Part shown: piece by piece, positions 24,501-38,100 of the stretch
Numbering within the stretch: the first letter of the stretch is position 1
Layout: every line of letters begins with the position of its first letter
Assembly (NCBI GenBank): GCA_004026145.2
Contig: CP034979.1
Location: 15,978,852-16,042,851, forward strand
Reading direction: 5' to 3'
Origin: Takifugu bimaculatus
Taxonomy: Eukaryota > Chordata > Actinopteri > Tetraodontiformes > Tetraodontidae
DNA length: 64,000 nt
Program-made: the position numbers and the translations under genes
The notes under the pieces: model-generated
Database searches by the model: none
Told to the model about the DNA's origin: nothing
The model's input: the letters and a program-made list of their open reading frames with translations, nothing else

Positions 24501-25060
24501 CACAATCCCAAAAATGACACATCAAACTTCCACAAGATCTTTGTCGGTCAAGGTCAGAGCGCCACACGGGAGACAGAACAGGAGCCTAAACGCTGGCCAT
24601 CGAGGCGGACGAGATTTTAAACTTGATTTATTCAACCACCGAGTGCAGCACGGGAACAGGACAGGGGGGGACGTGATAGTTTACAAAGGACAAACATAAA
24701 TCCACAGAGGACACGATGAGTAATTGAACTGGGAACGAAAAACCAAACAGTCGGGATATACAACAGGGGGGAGAAGGCAAAAAAAGAAGTAGCACGATGG
24801 AAACATGGACACTTTCAGGGAAGCAGAAACCAACATGGGACGTTGGGACATCGGACATCATCTATGAGAAAACAGAGGAGTGACAGCCCGGCTTGTGTAC
24901 TCAAGGGATGAGGGGGATGGAGGGGCACAGGTGAGGAGGAGCAAGTGAAAGCAATCAGGAAAGAGGGAGAGACTTGGAGAGGACACAGGTGGCAATCAAG
25001 GACGGAGGGAGGACAGAAGCGGACGGGAAGAATCACAGGTCTGGATACTGTGCAGTGACT
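24500..25060. mobile_element. Probable second degraded dispersed repeat, purine-rich
   Basis: The + strand is strongly purine-biased, with phrases such as GAGGACACAGGTGGCAATCA and repeated GGGAACAGGACAGG-like words. These resemble the internal part of another common teleost repeat. There is no convincing open frame. Family assignment and boundaries are uncertain. Confidence 0.35.
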
Positions 25061-25358
25061 TTTAATGTTCCTCAAGGCTTTTATTTTGTAGTATCCAACA
25101 AGGAACACCCTCAAAGTCTTGACCTGTCTTTACCTGTGGCAAATCCCACTCCAGCGGAATTCCGAGAGTACAGGAGGACCGTCGGACGGGCCGGTCGGAC
25201 CGGTCGGATCGTACAGGAGCAAAGTGCCTCAGTGGGTGGGAAACATAATAAAAAGTGAAGGAGAGAAGAGGCGCTCCTGGGAGAAGACTGAACATTACCG
25301 AATCGATACCGTGCTACCGAAGAATGGCCACAACTCTCAGACCTGCTCCGGGTGGGTT

Positions 25359-25371
25359 GGGGGGGGGGGGG
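25359..25371. repeat. G13 homopolymer
   Basis: A run of 13 G residues in intron 2, preceded by GGTGGGTT. It is a G-quadruplex-prone site. Confidence 0.85.
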
Positions 25372-27143
25372 TCTCTGTTGCTGCCAGATTAGGCTCACAG
25401 GTCCCCCAGCCAAACAGGAAGCAGCATATTAGGGATGTAAAAAAGCGAAGAAAACAAACGCTACTATGCAAACGAGGGGAAAAAACAAGTGTCACCTGCG
25501 ATTAGTTAATTGCCTCTCAAGAAGTCTGCAGCAGCACAAATGAGACGTGTCCCGGGGGTGCGTCAAGAACATGGTGACATCACCACGAGGGGAGGTCGCC
25601 GGTGCAGCGGGCATCGTGCCGCTGCGCCTTCCAAACAGTCGGGGATTGTATCGGTGCTTTTGGGGGCCAGCTGTTCTGCGTATGATGAAGCATTAAATCC
25701 GGTGTGACTTCCCTGAACATTCATGCGCGCACGTCTGTAATCTTTTCCCCGGTCTTTGATTTGCTGCATTCAAACACACCTTTGTTTCTGAAGGAAACAT
25801 TAATGGAGCCTTCCTCCGAGTGAGGCGGCTCTGCGAGCCTTTGATTTTGCCTCTTTGATGCACTGCATCTATGAAAAGAGGTCACGTGGCGGCGGCGGCG
25901 GCAGGCATGCACATGTGTTTGGTGCACTATATCAGGCTAATGAACGTGGAGCAAATGGCAGTGACGTGATAATGTAGCCTGTAATTGCCCTGTGATTCTC
26001 AGGCCACATCTGAGCCGCGTTCGCTTTCTGTTTAAAACTCCTTTCTTGCACATCTCCGATCGTCATCAGGACTCAGAATGAAAGAGTCTCTATCATCTTC
26101 TCCCAGTTAGTAAAAAGTTGTTTTTTACAATCCCTGGTGATTACCAGCAATATGCAAATGATCAATGCAGCGCTATTTAAAGAATCCAACTGGATTTTCT
26201 TACACAGGAAACAGGAAATATTTCACCACAGCTCTCGTGATGGAATCTCTTCTTCTGAATTAAATGCAAGACAGTCTGTCCTTTTTCTTCATTCCCAGCT
26301 GACACTGTTTTAATTGAAATGATCCCTTAAAAGTTGGAGCTTGGTCAAACAAGTGCAATCAGGTTTGGAACCCTGGAGAGGTTCTGGGATCTTGTGTTGG
26401 GGAGCTTTCTGCAGGCCATGCGCCTCAGATGATCCATCCACAGGTCTGTTCTCTGTGTTAAACTAAAGAAAGTCTCCTTTTTGCACCTCACATGTGTCAT
26501 ATAGGCGTAGAAATATCTGTCAAGAAGACATGATGGCTATGATTCATCAACATTCCACTGATTCGTGGGTTTGATGCTGCCATATTTGAGAGCAACAGTG
26601 AATATTCCATTAAGGAAGGAATAACGAGGGTAATTGCAGTAATTTCTTGATCATTGCCTTTGTTTTGGCACAGCGCACATTCAAATCTTTTGTGATTTTA
26701 CTGATAATTACGCACTTTAAAAGAAAGAACTGACCCTGATGCTTCGGTGATGGAACACAAACATTTAAATGGGAGATTTCTGAGCAGCACAAATGCTTTT
26801 ACCCTCTCAACCCTTAAAGAGTCCTGAAAAGTTCTCCTTGAGCCTCCAGCCTCCCAAGACGGGTTTCCTTCATTCCTTCAGGCAGCGACACCTGGAGCGG
26901 ATCGATGGAACCATTCATACCAACCTTTTTGCGCCTCCATGCCCCCCCCACTGTGATCAAAACTATCATTTAGCAGGTGCTTCAGAGCCCCAGGATCCTC
27001 CAGTTCGAAAGCTCCGCTCTTCTCGCCCTCTTGCCAAACCATCAGCTCGGCGGTGCCCAAAGTGTTTGGATGTTCTCTCAACAGTTACTGAAGTGCAATA
27101 ATTGCAGCTTTTTCTATTTCTCCTCTAATGTGAAGTGACAATT

Positions 27144-27178
27144 GGGGTGGCGGGGGGTGGCGGGGGGTGGGGGGGGGG
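27144..27178 (+). repeat. G-rich tract with strong G-quadruplex pattern
   Basis: Runs of G4, G6, G6 and G10 are separated by TGGC and TGG spacers, including a duplicated GGCGGGGGGT unit. This is a clear intramolecular G-quadruplex candidate on the sense (transcribed RNA) strand. Confidence 0.85.
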
Positions 27179-30100
27179 CAGTATGCACAGTGAGAGCGAG
27201 AGACTGTTCGGCCATTTGGCAGAGCAAACGTACACATACCAAAGCGTGGGATAAATCAAAGAGGTTTTTGAAAACATTGTTGTGGGTGTGAAGGGATGCA
27301 GCGCCGATCTTTACTTTCAGTTTTTTTCCCTCTCTCTCTCTTTGTGTGATGAGGCCCTGGATGTTTCCTGTCTCGAACGGATGCTTCAGCTGTTGCTTTC
27401 CCTTGACTCTGTTACCGCTCAACACCGTAGCTTTGACCTGAGAAAGGAAGGAGAAGAGCAGCTGCCTTTTCGCTCGCTGGGCAGACAGAGGCAATATTAC
27501 TCAATGAGCCTGAGGAGCCGGGGGTCAGCAGACGGCCGCCTGTCGAGCGCCGGTGCGTTTGAAACAGCTCGCCGCGAGCTGCCCAGTGTCTGCGTGTCCC
27601 TGTTATGCTAAAACCTCCGCCCCACAAGGCCTCTCAGTTTGTTCCATAAGGTTAGTTTTACCCTCCATTTGCCAGTGTGGCATCCAACCTCCCCCCACCG
27701 CCCCCCCGGTCTGCCGCACAGTGCTTATAATTTGCACAGTTTACAGTTTGCTGATTGGAATTGTCTCACTTGGAGTCAGATTAGGTGTGACATATGTTGC
27801 TGGCACAGCAGCTGAGCATGGGCAAGAGATGTTAATGAGCTTTGGGGCTAACAATGATGCATCCCCGCAGCCACTCTGCCTGTTTAAAAAAGAAACAGAT
27901 TTAGATCAATAAAAGGTTTAAAAGTCTTTAAAAACCTATTTTCTCAATCCAATTTAAGTGTGACGGATGGTCGCGACACCAGGTTTTCTGCGAAACCTGC
28001 AGAAGTACAAATTACCTCAAAGATTTGTGTCTGCACTGTCAGACTAAGCTCTTTTCACAACGTCGGGGTCGCAGCAGGGAAACCTGAATCCACATTCAAA
28101 TGGCATTTGAATCAATTAGGCAGGGCTGTTTCATTATTGTGGCATCAGATTTCACACATTTAGTTCTGAATATTGAACGGTACACATTACCGTAATACAT
28201 GAGATTTTTAAGCCAGTTTTCAAGTGCGCCACAATTCCCAAGTTTTTTCCCCCTATTACGGTGACGGACACACATTTTTATCCCTGAACCGATGATTTAT
28301 AAGGAAAAAATGGACCCTGATTGAAGGATTTCTGGGGAAAAAAGGGATTTCATTTCAGATTCCCAGTAGATTGCGTGGAAACATGGGCGCTACCAAAAAG
28401 GATCAGCTAGAAGTTGCCGGAGGGAATATCTGCGCATTAAGCTTCAACAAATGCAGTGGTTAAGGAGGTGGGCCTAATGGAATCTTAGTCATTAATGCAA
28501 TTAATTTGAAGTGAGCTGTTTAAATTTGACCCGAGTTACATTCTGGTCAACAATGTTCTGATTGGCTGTTATCATCCACCTTCCCCTTAATTTGCCGGAA
28601 CTGTCCTTGCATCCCTGTCAGCGTTAAGTAGCCTTATTAGCCTCATTCTCACCATCATGTGAGAATGTTTTCTTTCTTTCTTAACGCCGCGTTTTCTCAG
28701 CAAAGCATGGAACCGTGAGGAGGGCTCTCATGTGATTTGCACAACACACTGAACAAATGTCCGTTATATTTCCAACCTCAGAGCTGCACTTGTTCAGAGA
28801 ATACATCACAGGACATCTTTTTGTCCTTCAGGGTAGAGCATATTTGTATGTTTTGCCAGCACTTTATTTGTGGCCGCCCTACAAGCGTCCTCTATCAATT
28901 TTCTTCCTGCTTTCCACTATTGATTTATTGGCTTCGAGGCATTTTTGGACATTAAAAGTGGTGAAAAAAGAGGAAATGATGTTGGGTTATGTCCATTTTT
29001 TGCAGGATGTTAGGTGCATGACTACAAGCCTGAGTGAATTCCCAGATGGACTGTGGCCATCAGCCAGACGGATGAATCTAAAGCGATGAGATTCTTCTGC
29101 TTCCCTTTCAGGGCCGAATAGCGTCGGAGAACTTTGCGTGAAAGCTGTATCTGGTCGAGTCTTTTAGCTTAAAAAAAGGCAAGGTTTTGTTTAAAAGGCT
29201 CCTCACGTCCTAGAGGGCAAAGCCTGTCAAACAGGGCCCATCAGAAGACCTCCCCGCTTTAACAAAAGAGAGGCGTGTGTATTCCATCTAATTATTCAAC
29301 AGCTTAGACTGACATGAAAAAATAAAGCTCGGCCATCGCCCATCAGATAATGTCTGCATTGGCTAAGACAGAAAACACCCACGCAAGTCTGTCGCTACCT
29401 TCGGTAGTGTTAGCGCTGTTGTACTGACAGTTTTAAATGTCCAGCAGAGTGGGACAGCTCATCACTTGGGAGGGGGAGGGGGAGTGATGCAGAAAACAAT
29501 CAAATCAAGAGAAGAGAAATCAAATATCCTTAAGGTATATTGACTTTTTTTTTAGCCTGGCACCATGCTGGCCTCTCGGCATGTGACCAATCCCGCTGCA
29601 TCCTTCCATTGTCCTCAAACAGCAACTCTCCTGGTTATGGTTGAGATTTCCATTAACAGACTCCCGCTATCGGGGTCGACTCCTGGGTCGTGGTTCTTCT
29701 CGCTGCGTGTGGTTCTGTCTTGATTTTATTTATGCATCCACCGACTGTGACATTTCCAAACATTACCCTGTCATATATAAAGTTAATTTAGTGTCAGAGC
29801 TTCTCTGTGGATGCTGCCCAGTGGCAAGAATAATATGAGTTTCGTTTTTAAAATAGCACGTTTGTCCGTGCGATCACCGGTCGCAGCATGGCTTCCACGC
29901 TGCTGAAGACTGCATTAAGAGGTCACAGCAGGGACCTGTGGCAAGATTCCATGAAAGCCTCATTAAAGCGTTTGGCTCATGGGCATCGCTGCCGTATCCA
30001 AAGAGTTAACGCGTCCCCATCAGTGTCGCTTTCTCCGCTGCACCGGTTCCGTCGATCCCTCGGCTCATTCCGTCACAAATTACTTGAATTGTAATCGACG

Positions 30101-30924
30101 CAAGCGGGGGAAAGTCTGGCATTTTCAGTTGGATCAACGGCACCGTGGGAGTGAGAGACCAGATACAGACTTTTCGTCTTTCTCGATACACTGTGCTCAT
30201 AAAATGCTCAGTTGCGATCCGTGCAGACCTGTTTTAATCTGCCGCTCCGTTCTCGCCTGTCTTTGCTTGCTGCACACGTGTCCAGAGCTGATTGAGGCTC
30301 AGCTTGGTTTTTGTCTTCACGTATTGTTTCAAATGGTGGAATTACTTAGAGCACCTAACCGAGGTCAGGGTAACTGAGGCCTCATATATAGATTTGTTTC
30401 TTGTGCTTTTGCTGATATCATGTGTGCTTTTCTTTACACATATCACATAAAGAAAGAGGGAGAAGATGCCAGGGGAAGGGAAAATGAAGAATATACACTT
30501 TTACGCTGGCCGGGTAACCAGAACGCCCTGTGGCATGTTATATTTTGATATTTTCATAAACATGTCCTATTATTAGCTTGTCCTCTAGCACTTCCGACAT
30601 CAGTCTGACTGCAGCCGTCTCCCTTCATATCTTAGCTTTGCCTATTACACTTGGTCTGACTCACCAGCGGACTGTGCCTCCCAGCTGGCCATGGGATGAC
30701 ACTCGCTTCCACCTCATTACCAGGAAGGCCAGAGAAAGAAGTGAACGTGCCCCCTAGCCTAGTTAGAGGTTGACACCTGGGGCTGTATGATGCCTTATAC
30801 CATTTAGGTTGGGAGACAAGGGAGAAAACAGGTATAATGAACCAGCAGGGCCAGTTTTGTACAGCCGAGATGTCGTTTGGAAGATGAAATAGAAACGATG
30901 CCTCTTCACGTTGCCAATATGCCA

Positions 30925-31394
<470 letters not shown>

Positions 31395-32714
31395 GTCAAA
31401 GCGGCCATTTTGTAAACCTGCTCTCCTGCTAAAAGGGCCGTTGTTGCAGATGGGGTGACGCCAGCATTTACCATTTCACACTAAATATTATGACATATTT
31501 GCCAAAGCCTTAAAATAGATTAATGACGTTGCGAGCGTTTCAGCAAAGACAGCTCGTCTCTTTAAAGTAGGTGGCAGTAAAGGAGGGCGTCCCAACACTC
31601 GAGTGTAGCGCGGCGGCGGCACTTTAGGATTCTTTAAAAAAGACAGGATGATGCAAGAAAGAACTGTCCAAAAGAGGTGTGCAGAGCGAAAGAGGGACAG
31701 GTCTTCAATCAAACTGGGTGCAAGGTGCACTTATAACAGGTTCCTGGTTTAGAGAAGTCATCATACAGGAAGAAACAGACGGATTAACAGAGGAAGGGAA
31801 AGATCTCTGTGTAATTTTAAATAGCTGTCACATTTGAACCCTACCTAAGCTGGGGGGGGGCATATCTGTCCATACGCCTCTCAGCTGTCAGAGCAAACGC
31901 CCACGTCGTTCAAATGCAGCCAGTGTCTCTGGCTGTCACCCAGAGCGGCTGTCAGGGCCATAAAGAGGTGGGTGGTGCTGTCAGACGCATCCTGCCTGCT
32001 GCTGGAGCACCAGCGACACTCTAAAAAGGTGTGCTCATGACGCTGCATGAGTAAGGGACTTCAGCCCCTGCAGTCCACGGCCACTCGTCAATACTAAACA
32101 TCCCATTTGGTGCTTCTTTGATTCGCATCCCTGGCGTCAGAATAAAAGCCATCAGGAATCCCAGCCAATGGAACTGTAATCTTCTGCACTACCCTGTCGG
32201 CCTCATCCTCTTACTGTAGCTTTGTTATTGCTGAAGCAAGGAAAATGCTAACATTACCCCAAATCTCTTCCCGTGTTAGCCTTTCATTTCCTTGCTCTTC
32301 TCACTTGTTTCAAATCTCTGCAGTAAATGTATCGCTCAAGCGCCAGCCAAGTGCTTTGGATTCGAGTCACACCGACTCGGGAGTCTCAATAATGTCACAA
32401 AACGAGCCAAGGACTCATTAAAGGAATTTCAAACACTCCACTCAGACTTGATCCACATTTCCACTGCTTTGTTCTTGAATGTGGCCTATCCAAAAAAATA
32501 AAAAAAAAGGGGTGTTTCGAAAGAGAGGGAGCCCCGTTCCCCTCGCCCTGCATATACAGAGTGTATGCATATTGCTTGTCGGTTGCTTGGTAACAAGGAG
32601 CCAGACATGCGAGTTAGACCTCCGCCTGTTTTGCTTGGTTTTATAGATTCAATTACGAAGAGGCGTTCAAAACTATACATGGCTTCGAACATGTTGAACC
32701 CCTGGTAAAATGCA

Positions 32715-32721
<7 letters not shown>

Positions 32722-32795
<74 letters not shown>
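32722..32795. repeat. (CA)n microsatellite, about 74 bp
   Basis: This is the longest uninterrupted CA run in the window, in intron 2. Confidence 0.97.
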
Positions 32796-32797
<2 letters not shown>

Positions 32798-32940
32798 GAA
32801 AGCATTAAAATCACCGTAATGAAGAGGCGTTTAATTGCATGTGCAGTTTCCTCAGATTTCGCCTGAAGTTCAATTCACTGAGCTTGCCAACAAAAGTCTT
32901 CTTGTTCTGACTCCAGAAGCTGCACTTTGTGCTGCCCGTG

Positions 32941-32975
32941 CCCCCCCCCCCCACCCCACCCCCACCCCCACCCCA
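32941..32975. repeat. C-rich tract (G-quadruplex potential on the - strand)
   Basis: C12 is followed by CCCC and CCCCC units separated by A. The tract lies about 145 bp from the preceding CA array. Confidence 0.85.
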
Positions 32976-35136
32976 CTCTGCACCCCGCAGGCGCAGAAAT
33001 CCTGCTGAATACATAGAAGACTCGACTCGAGGTTGGAAGTGGGAGAGTCAGGGTGAAAAATGCAACACGTAGACGCAGACAGGTCGGAACTTTAGGAAAC
33101 AGATAGCTGTAGTCCTTTTCTTCAATGGCAGCAGCTTGTGTATCAACACAATTTGCACAGTAAAAGCCAAATTCAACAAACTGATGGTTGATCTGAAAGG
33201 TTCCGACAATGGCACTTGAGCAAATGTCAGCAAAGTAACGCACTTATATCCTAAATATTAACGCGATGACTTTTAGCAGGTGCAATATTTACTTGATTAT
33301 ACTGTTGCCCTAATAGTGGCTAATTATCGCTACTGTTCTAGCGAGGCCGCTGTGAAGCAGACATCGGCTCACAACTCAATTTACCGGCAGATTAGACATT
33401 TTGCTCGGATCACGGAATGAAGTAAAAGTCTGCGGGGATAATTAAAGTAATTAAGATAGACGGTCTGAAGACTTCAGAGTCCATACCGGAGATGAAAAAA
33501 GTTCATTCGCTGGTGGCACAAGATGGCAAAGAAGATTATTCATTGTTTTTTGGCAATGTGCACAATGGAAATTGATCTTCAATATGCTTGATTAAAATAG
33601 AGTATAAGTAGAGTATCGCCTTCTGATCGCAGACGCAGACACTCGATACATGCACACGTTCGTTCATGCTTGAGGATAATCGATTCTCTGATAATGATGA
33701 ACATGTCCTCTCTTGACTATAGTGGGTCATTTATTGGACTTAATGGAATGTGGACGCCTGTGCCACAAATAGCAGCGCAGCCTTCGGACAAAAGGACCAC
33801 TGAACTGCGCTTGTATGTGAAAACCTCTCCAAATGCCACCTCCGGTTGATGCGTCACCCGCTCAGACGTGGGCAAACATGGTAGGAAGCGGGTGCGATTT
33901 TTCACGAGGCGAGAGTCGTCGCGGTTTGATCGCGGCGGAGGTCGCTCAATGCGAGCTGTCAACCTGCATTTGACCGAGCCATTGAAACAAGCAGAAACGG
34001 GACGGGTCTCAGTTTGTGATGAATAATTGAGAACGCCGCATAATGAATCCCGTCTCTGCAGGGTTCCCGGAGTCACTGGAATTTGCTCCAAATTAAAACG
34101 AATGCGATGCATTTTGTATAAACAGTTAAATATAATCATATAAAATTGTGCGTTGCATAGTGTATAATTATGCTGCAATTCTAAAGACTAAATTCTACTT
34201 ATATTGCCAACATGAAATTCGGACAAATTCCATCACTGCAGACCCTTTTCCAAGGGTCATGGAAAATGACTACATTTGCTACATTTTTGCCTCCTGCTGC
34301 CAAAGCTTCAGTATTGTGGTATTGTGGTACGGTATTACTCAAAAACAGTTGAAAACCATGTTTAAAAGGCGTGTTTACTGCATATTAAGGACCGAATTCT
34401 TCAATTCTACGAGCAAAGTGGGGCAAGTTTGTGAAGTGGGGCAATTCCGTTGGACCACCACAACTTCAAAGGGCTGTTTGAGGTTTGAGATGATGCTTTA
34501 AGATTGAGGTTAGAGTTCTGGTCAGGTCAGGGTTAAGGAGTCAGCTGGGAACGTTAAGGGAAGGAGCTGGGTATGGTATTATGTGTATGAAAGTCCCCAT
34601 AACAATAGAAAAGTCTGTCTGTTACAGTATTAGAATGCACTGTCTATACTGCATGACTTGGAAATATCTATACAAAAGCCACGTTGTGACCAAACTGACC
34701 GTATACAGCAGCTAATGGGAGGCAGTTAAAAGCCAAACATGAGTTCAACTTGTGATGGAGCCCATGTGCCTTGTGGTGGGTGGGTGGGTGGCTGCTGAGG
34801 AAGCTGGCCCTCATGACTTGTTCCAGATATAGATAAAACAGGAGCTGCGTAGGAGCCAACGCTGAGCAGCAGATACGTTGGTAAAACTGTCCTCTGTCTT
34901 TATTTACAAGCCTGGTCCTCGGTGTTCTGCCTGGTTGGCACAGTTAACGGTCATATTTCAATACCCCTTCAGGTTTATTTAGGAAAAATTTCAATGTTTT
35001 AGCAAAATAAGATGTATAATAAAAGCCAGAGCACCCATCACACTGAAGCAATCAGAGGCCAACAAAACATTCCACGTCCAGGACGCTGCCCGGGTTCTCC
35101 TCCATCAGAATTTTCTCCATTTAGCTTCGTGAGTCG

Positions 35137-35196
35137 AGAAAAGAAAAGAAAAGAAAAGAAAAGAAAAGAAAAGAAAAGAAAAGAAAAAAAAGAAAA
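35137..35196. repeat. (AAAAG)n pentanucleotide microsatellite
   Basis: About eleven GAAAA units form a purine-only tract, ending in an A-rich imperfect stretch. Confidence 0.95.
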
Positions 35197-38100
35197 CCGC
35201 TTTAGCCGACTCTCGCTCTTCTAAGAAAACAATTGAACGTGAGGTACATCATATTGATCGATTGAACAGCCAAATCAATCACAGCATTTACGTCTTTAAA
35301 ATGAATGCACGCAAAGCCCGAAATGACCCTCGCTCACAACACTCTGTGATGTATTTTGGCGTCGGCGGGATTGATGTTGGACCAGCAGCCTTGCGGACGG
35401 CTCTCCATCTCTGGATTCATGTAGTTAATCATTAATCTTCCTTTGTAATGTTTGTGCTTTCACTATAAGATGTTCAATTCTCTAACATTGTTGCGTTCAT
35501 GGAACACGGACAATGTGGCCTTTACCAGCTCTCTCACAGAGATTTAGTTGCTTTCTTAATATTTCAGTTTCATTTATTTATGTGTTTATATTTACTGGAT
35601 AGTTTGTGAAAATAAATAAACATATTAATTAAATAGCAGATCTATTTAAATTAAGGTGTTATTAAAAATGTGGGTGACTTTTTCTTTTTTGTAAATTTTT
35701 TTGTAATTCAGTTTCAGCTTCTTTCGTAAAAGGGAAAGAAAAGCCAAGAGGCAAGGCCGTTGACGCTCGCCACAGATCAGATTCTGTTTGTTGTGTCAGA
35801 AACGGAGTGAATAAGTGGCTGCTGTCAGGCTGTAAGTGCTGGAAGAGGAAGTGCTGGATGCTATGGCCCGACAGCCATGAATGATAAACACGTATTGATC
35901 ATTTCACACGTGCACGCGCGGCTGCATTTATACATCACGGCTGCCTCATAAAATACCACATTATTTTAGGCCCTATGATGAAGCGGAGCGCTCCCGGGTC
36001 ACTCTGTCTTCCTCGTTTATCGGACGTATTCAGAGACCTAACATGGGCTACAGGCCGAAACCGCTGCAGATTATTTTAAAATTCTTCACATTAGCCAGCA
36101 GGAAGTGAAGGGAGGAGAGTGAAATGGTGAGAGAGGTTTTTTTTTAAAAAAAAAGTCATCCCTCTTTTTCAGGGAGGCTTTGCAGATTTTAATCAGCCAA
36201 GAAGTCAGACAGGCTCTTCGCCAAAGCTACTGTAGCTCTGGAATGTGGCCTGGTCATTCCTCTGCAGCCTCCAGAGCCTCCAGTGCCTCCCCTCAGCGTT
36301 CTGCAGCCCATCGTGTGCGCAGATAATGCTCCTCCATCACGCTCGATGTCATCACGGCCAAAAATCCCCCGCTCTACCCAAGCGGCTCGCTCCTCCTCAT
36401 ATCCAGCAGCGGAAACTGAAGCTTTAGCACCGTTTTGAGTTTTTAAGGGTCCGTTCCCCATCGATCACGCTGGATTATGACACGCGCTCAGGGGGTGGTA
36501 ATAGGGAAACACTGGAGTAGCTGCTTTTGCACATTCAGTGGTGGCCTCTGGCTTGGAAACAATTAAGCAGTCATGTTTAGGTAAAGGCTGATTTAATTTG
36601 GAGTGCCTCTCTTCTTTCTCCCCCGTCCCTCCTTCTCCCTCTAACTCTTTTTGACTTAACACTTAATATTCTACACATGGTGGGCTGCGGGGAAAGCTTC
36701 TGATGTGCTAATCAATTCCATACATTCGCCAGCGGTTAGATGTTCAATGGCTAATTGACCACAGTAATGGTCCATGGCTATGTGCGGGTGGACGACGGAG
36801 ACGTACGCATTAAAAAACAATTAATTTCCAATACTAATGTCACCCTTGGCTACCTCTGCGGCGGTACGTAACCAGGGCCCGTCACTGATAAGTCATTTCA
36901 TACTCCATCTGGGGACTGATCCAGGCCGTGCTAGAGCCCTCTCCGCGTCACTATTTGATTTTTCGAAGACACGTTGGCTTTTGGAACATTTTTCCCTCTC
37001 TAAACTCCAGACAGTGCTCTAAATTGAGGGTGTGATTGGCAACGCAAAGCCGGGAATGATTTTCAAGCAGTAAGTTCAGCCATCGCTGACAAACGGGATC
37101 CTGTGATTGCAAACAGTTTACTGGCAGCTGGGAGGCAGACAGCGTGTTTTTATCCAGTCTAATATCAATATGGTTCCTACAGTTAAGAGCTCTTTATTAA
37201 GGACAAATGCAGCAGTTGACAGAGGTTGTTAGTGCACGTCAACACTAGTCGAGCAGTTCTGAAGAGCCAAAATCACTGACTGCAAAGACAATAGCAGGTG
37301 ATCACCAAGCATGTACAGAATGTCCTGTACTGCACAAACCGGCACCATAACTAAAGAACATCCTGAACGTGCTGCTTCTAAAATATACGCTTGTGTTGCC
37401 TGTTTCTTAAAGTTTAAACACATGACCATCGCGCTCATAAGAAAGATCAACCTTAGAAAATCAAGTTGTATTATATTGTTGGTATTTAAATGTAAAATTC
37501 ACACAAATCAACTAATTTAGCCTGTTGTTTCTCCATTTATTGGTCCCTCTGTAACTTGTATGCGCTAGTTTGCTTTTACAGACTATTTTAATACACGCAT
37601 ACAAGTGTTTATACTGCCCCCACAGTTCTGGAGGATTAACTACAACAACAACACTGGGAACAGCATTAACATCATTCCTAACCTTGTTTTCTTTCCTTAC
37701 TTTTCTTCATTTCTTTAATGTACGATCCTCAAAACTTTAAGTAGATAATTTTGTGAAACCCTTTTAAGGGTACAAAGAATAAAAGCATCGCCATATTGTG
37801 TATGTTTTACTTTGAAAACCCCTTTCCCCTTGATCCCTTGAGAACATCATCTGAGCAGGATCTGAGCATCACCTTTTCAGTATAGAGAAAATTGGGTTTA
37901 ACAGGACCGGGCAGGTCCGTGGAATCTGTGGTGATGCATCGTTTCTGACCAAACAAGTAGTTTTCCTTTCACTCTTTTCTGAAATCACTTTTGATTGTTC
38001 TGAGCCTGCGAAAGCGCTGCACAGTACTTGTTCCATTATTCCGCATTTCCAGTGGCCATCCCTCCCGTCTGTGCTCCCAAATCCCTGTTGACTCTTCCAA

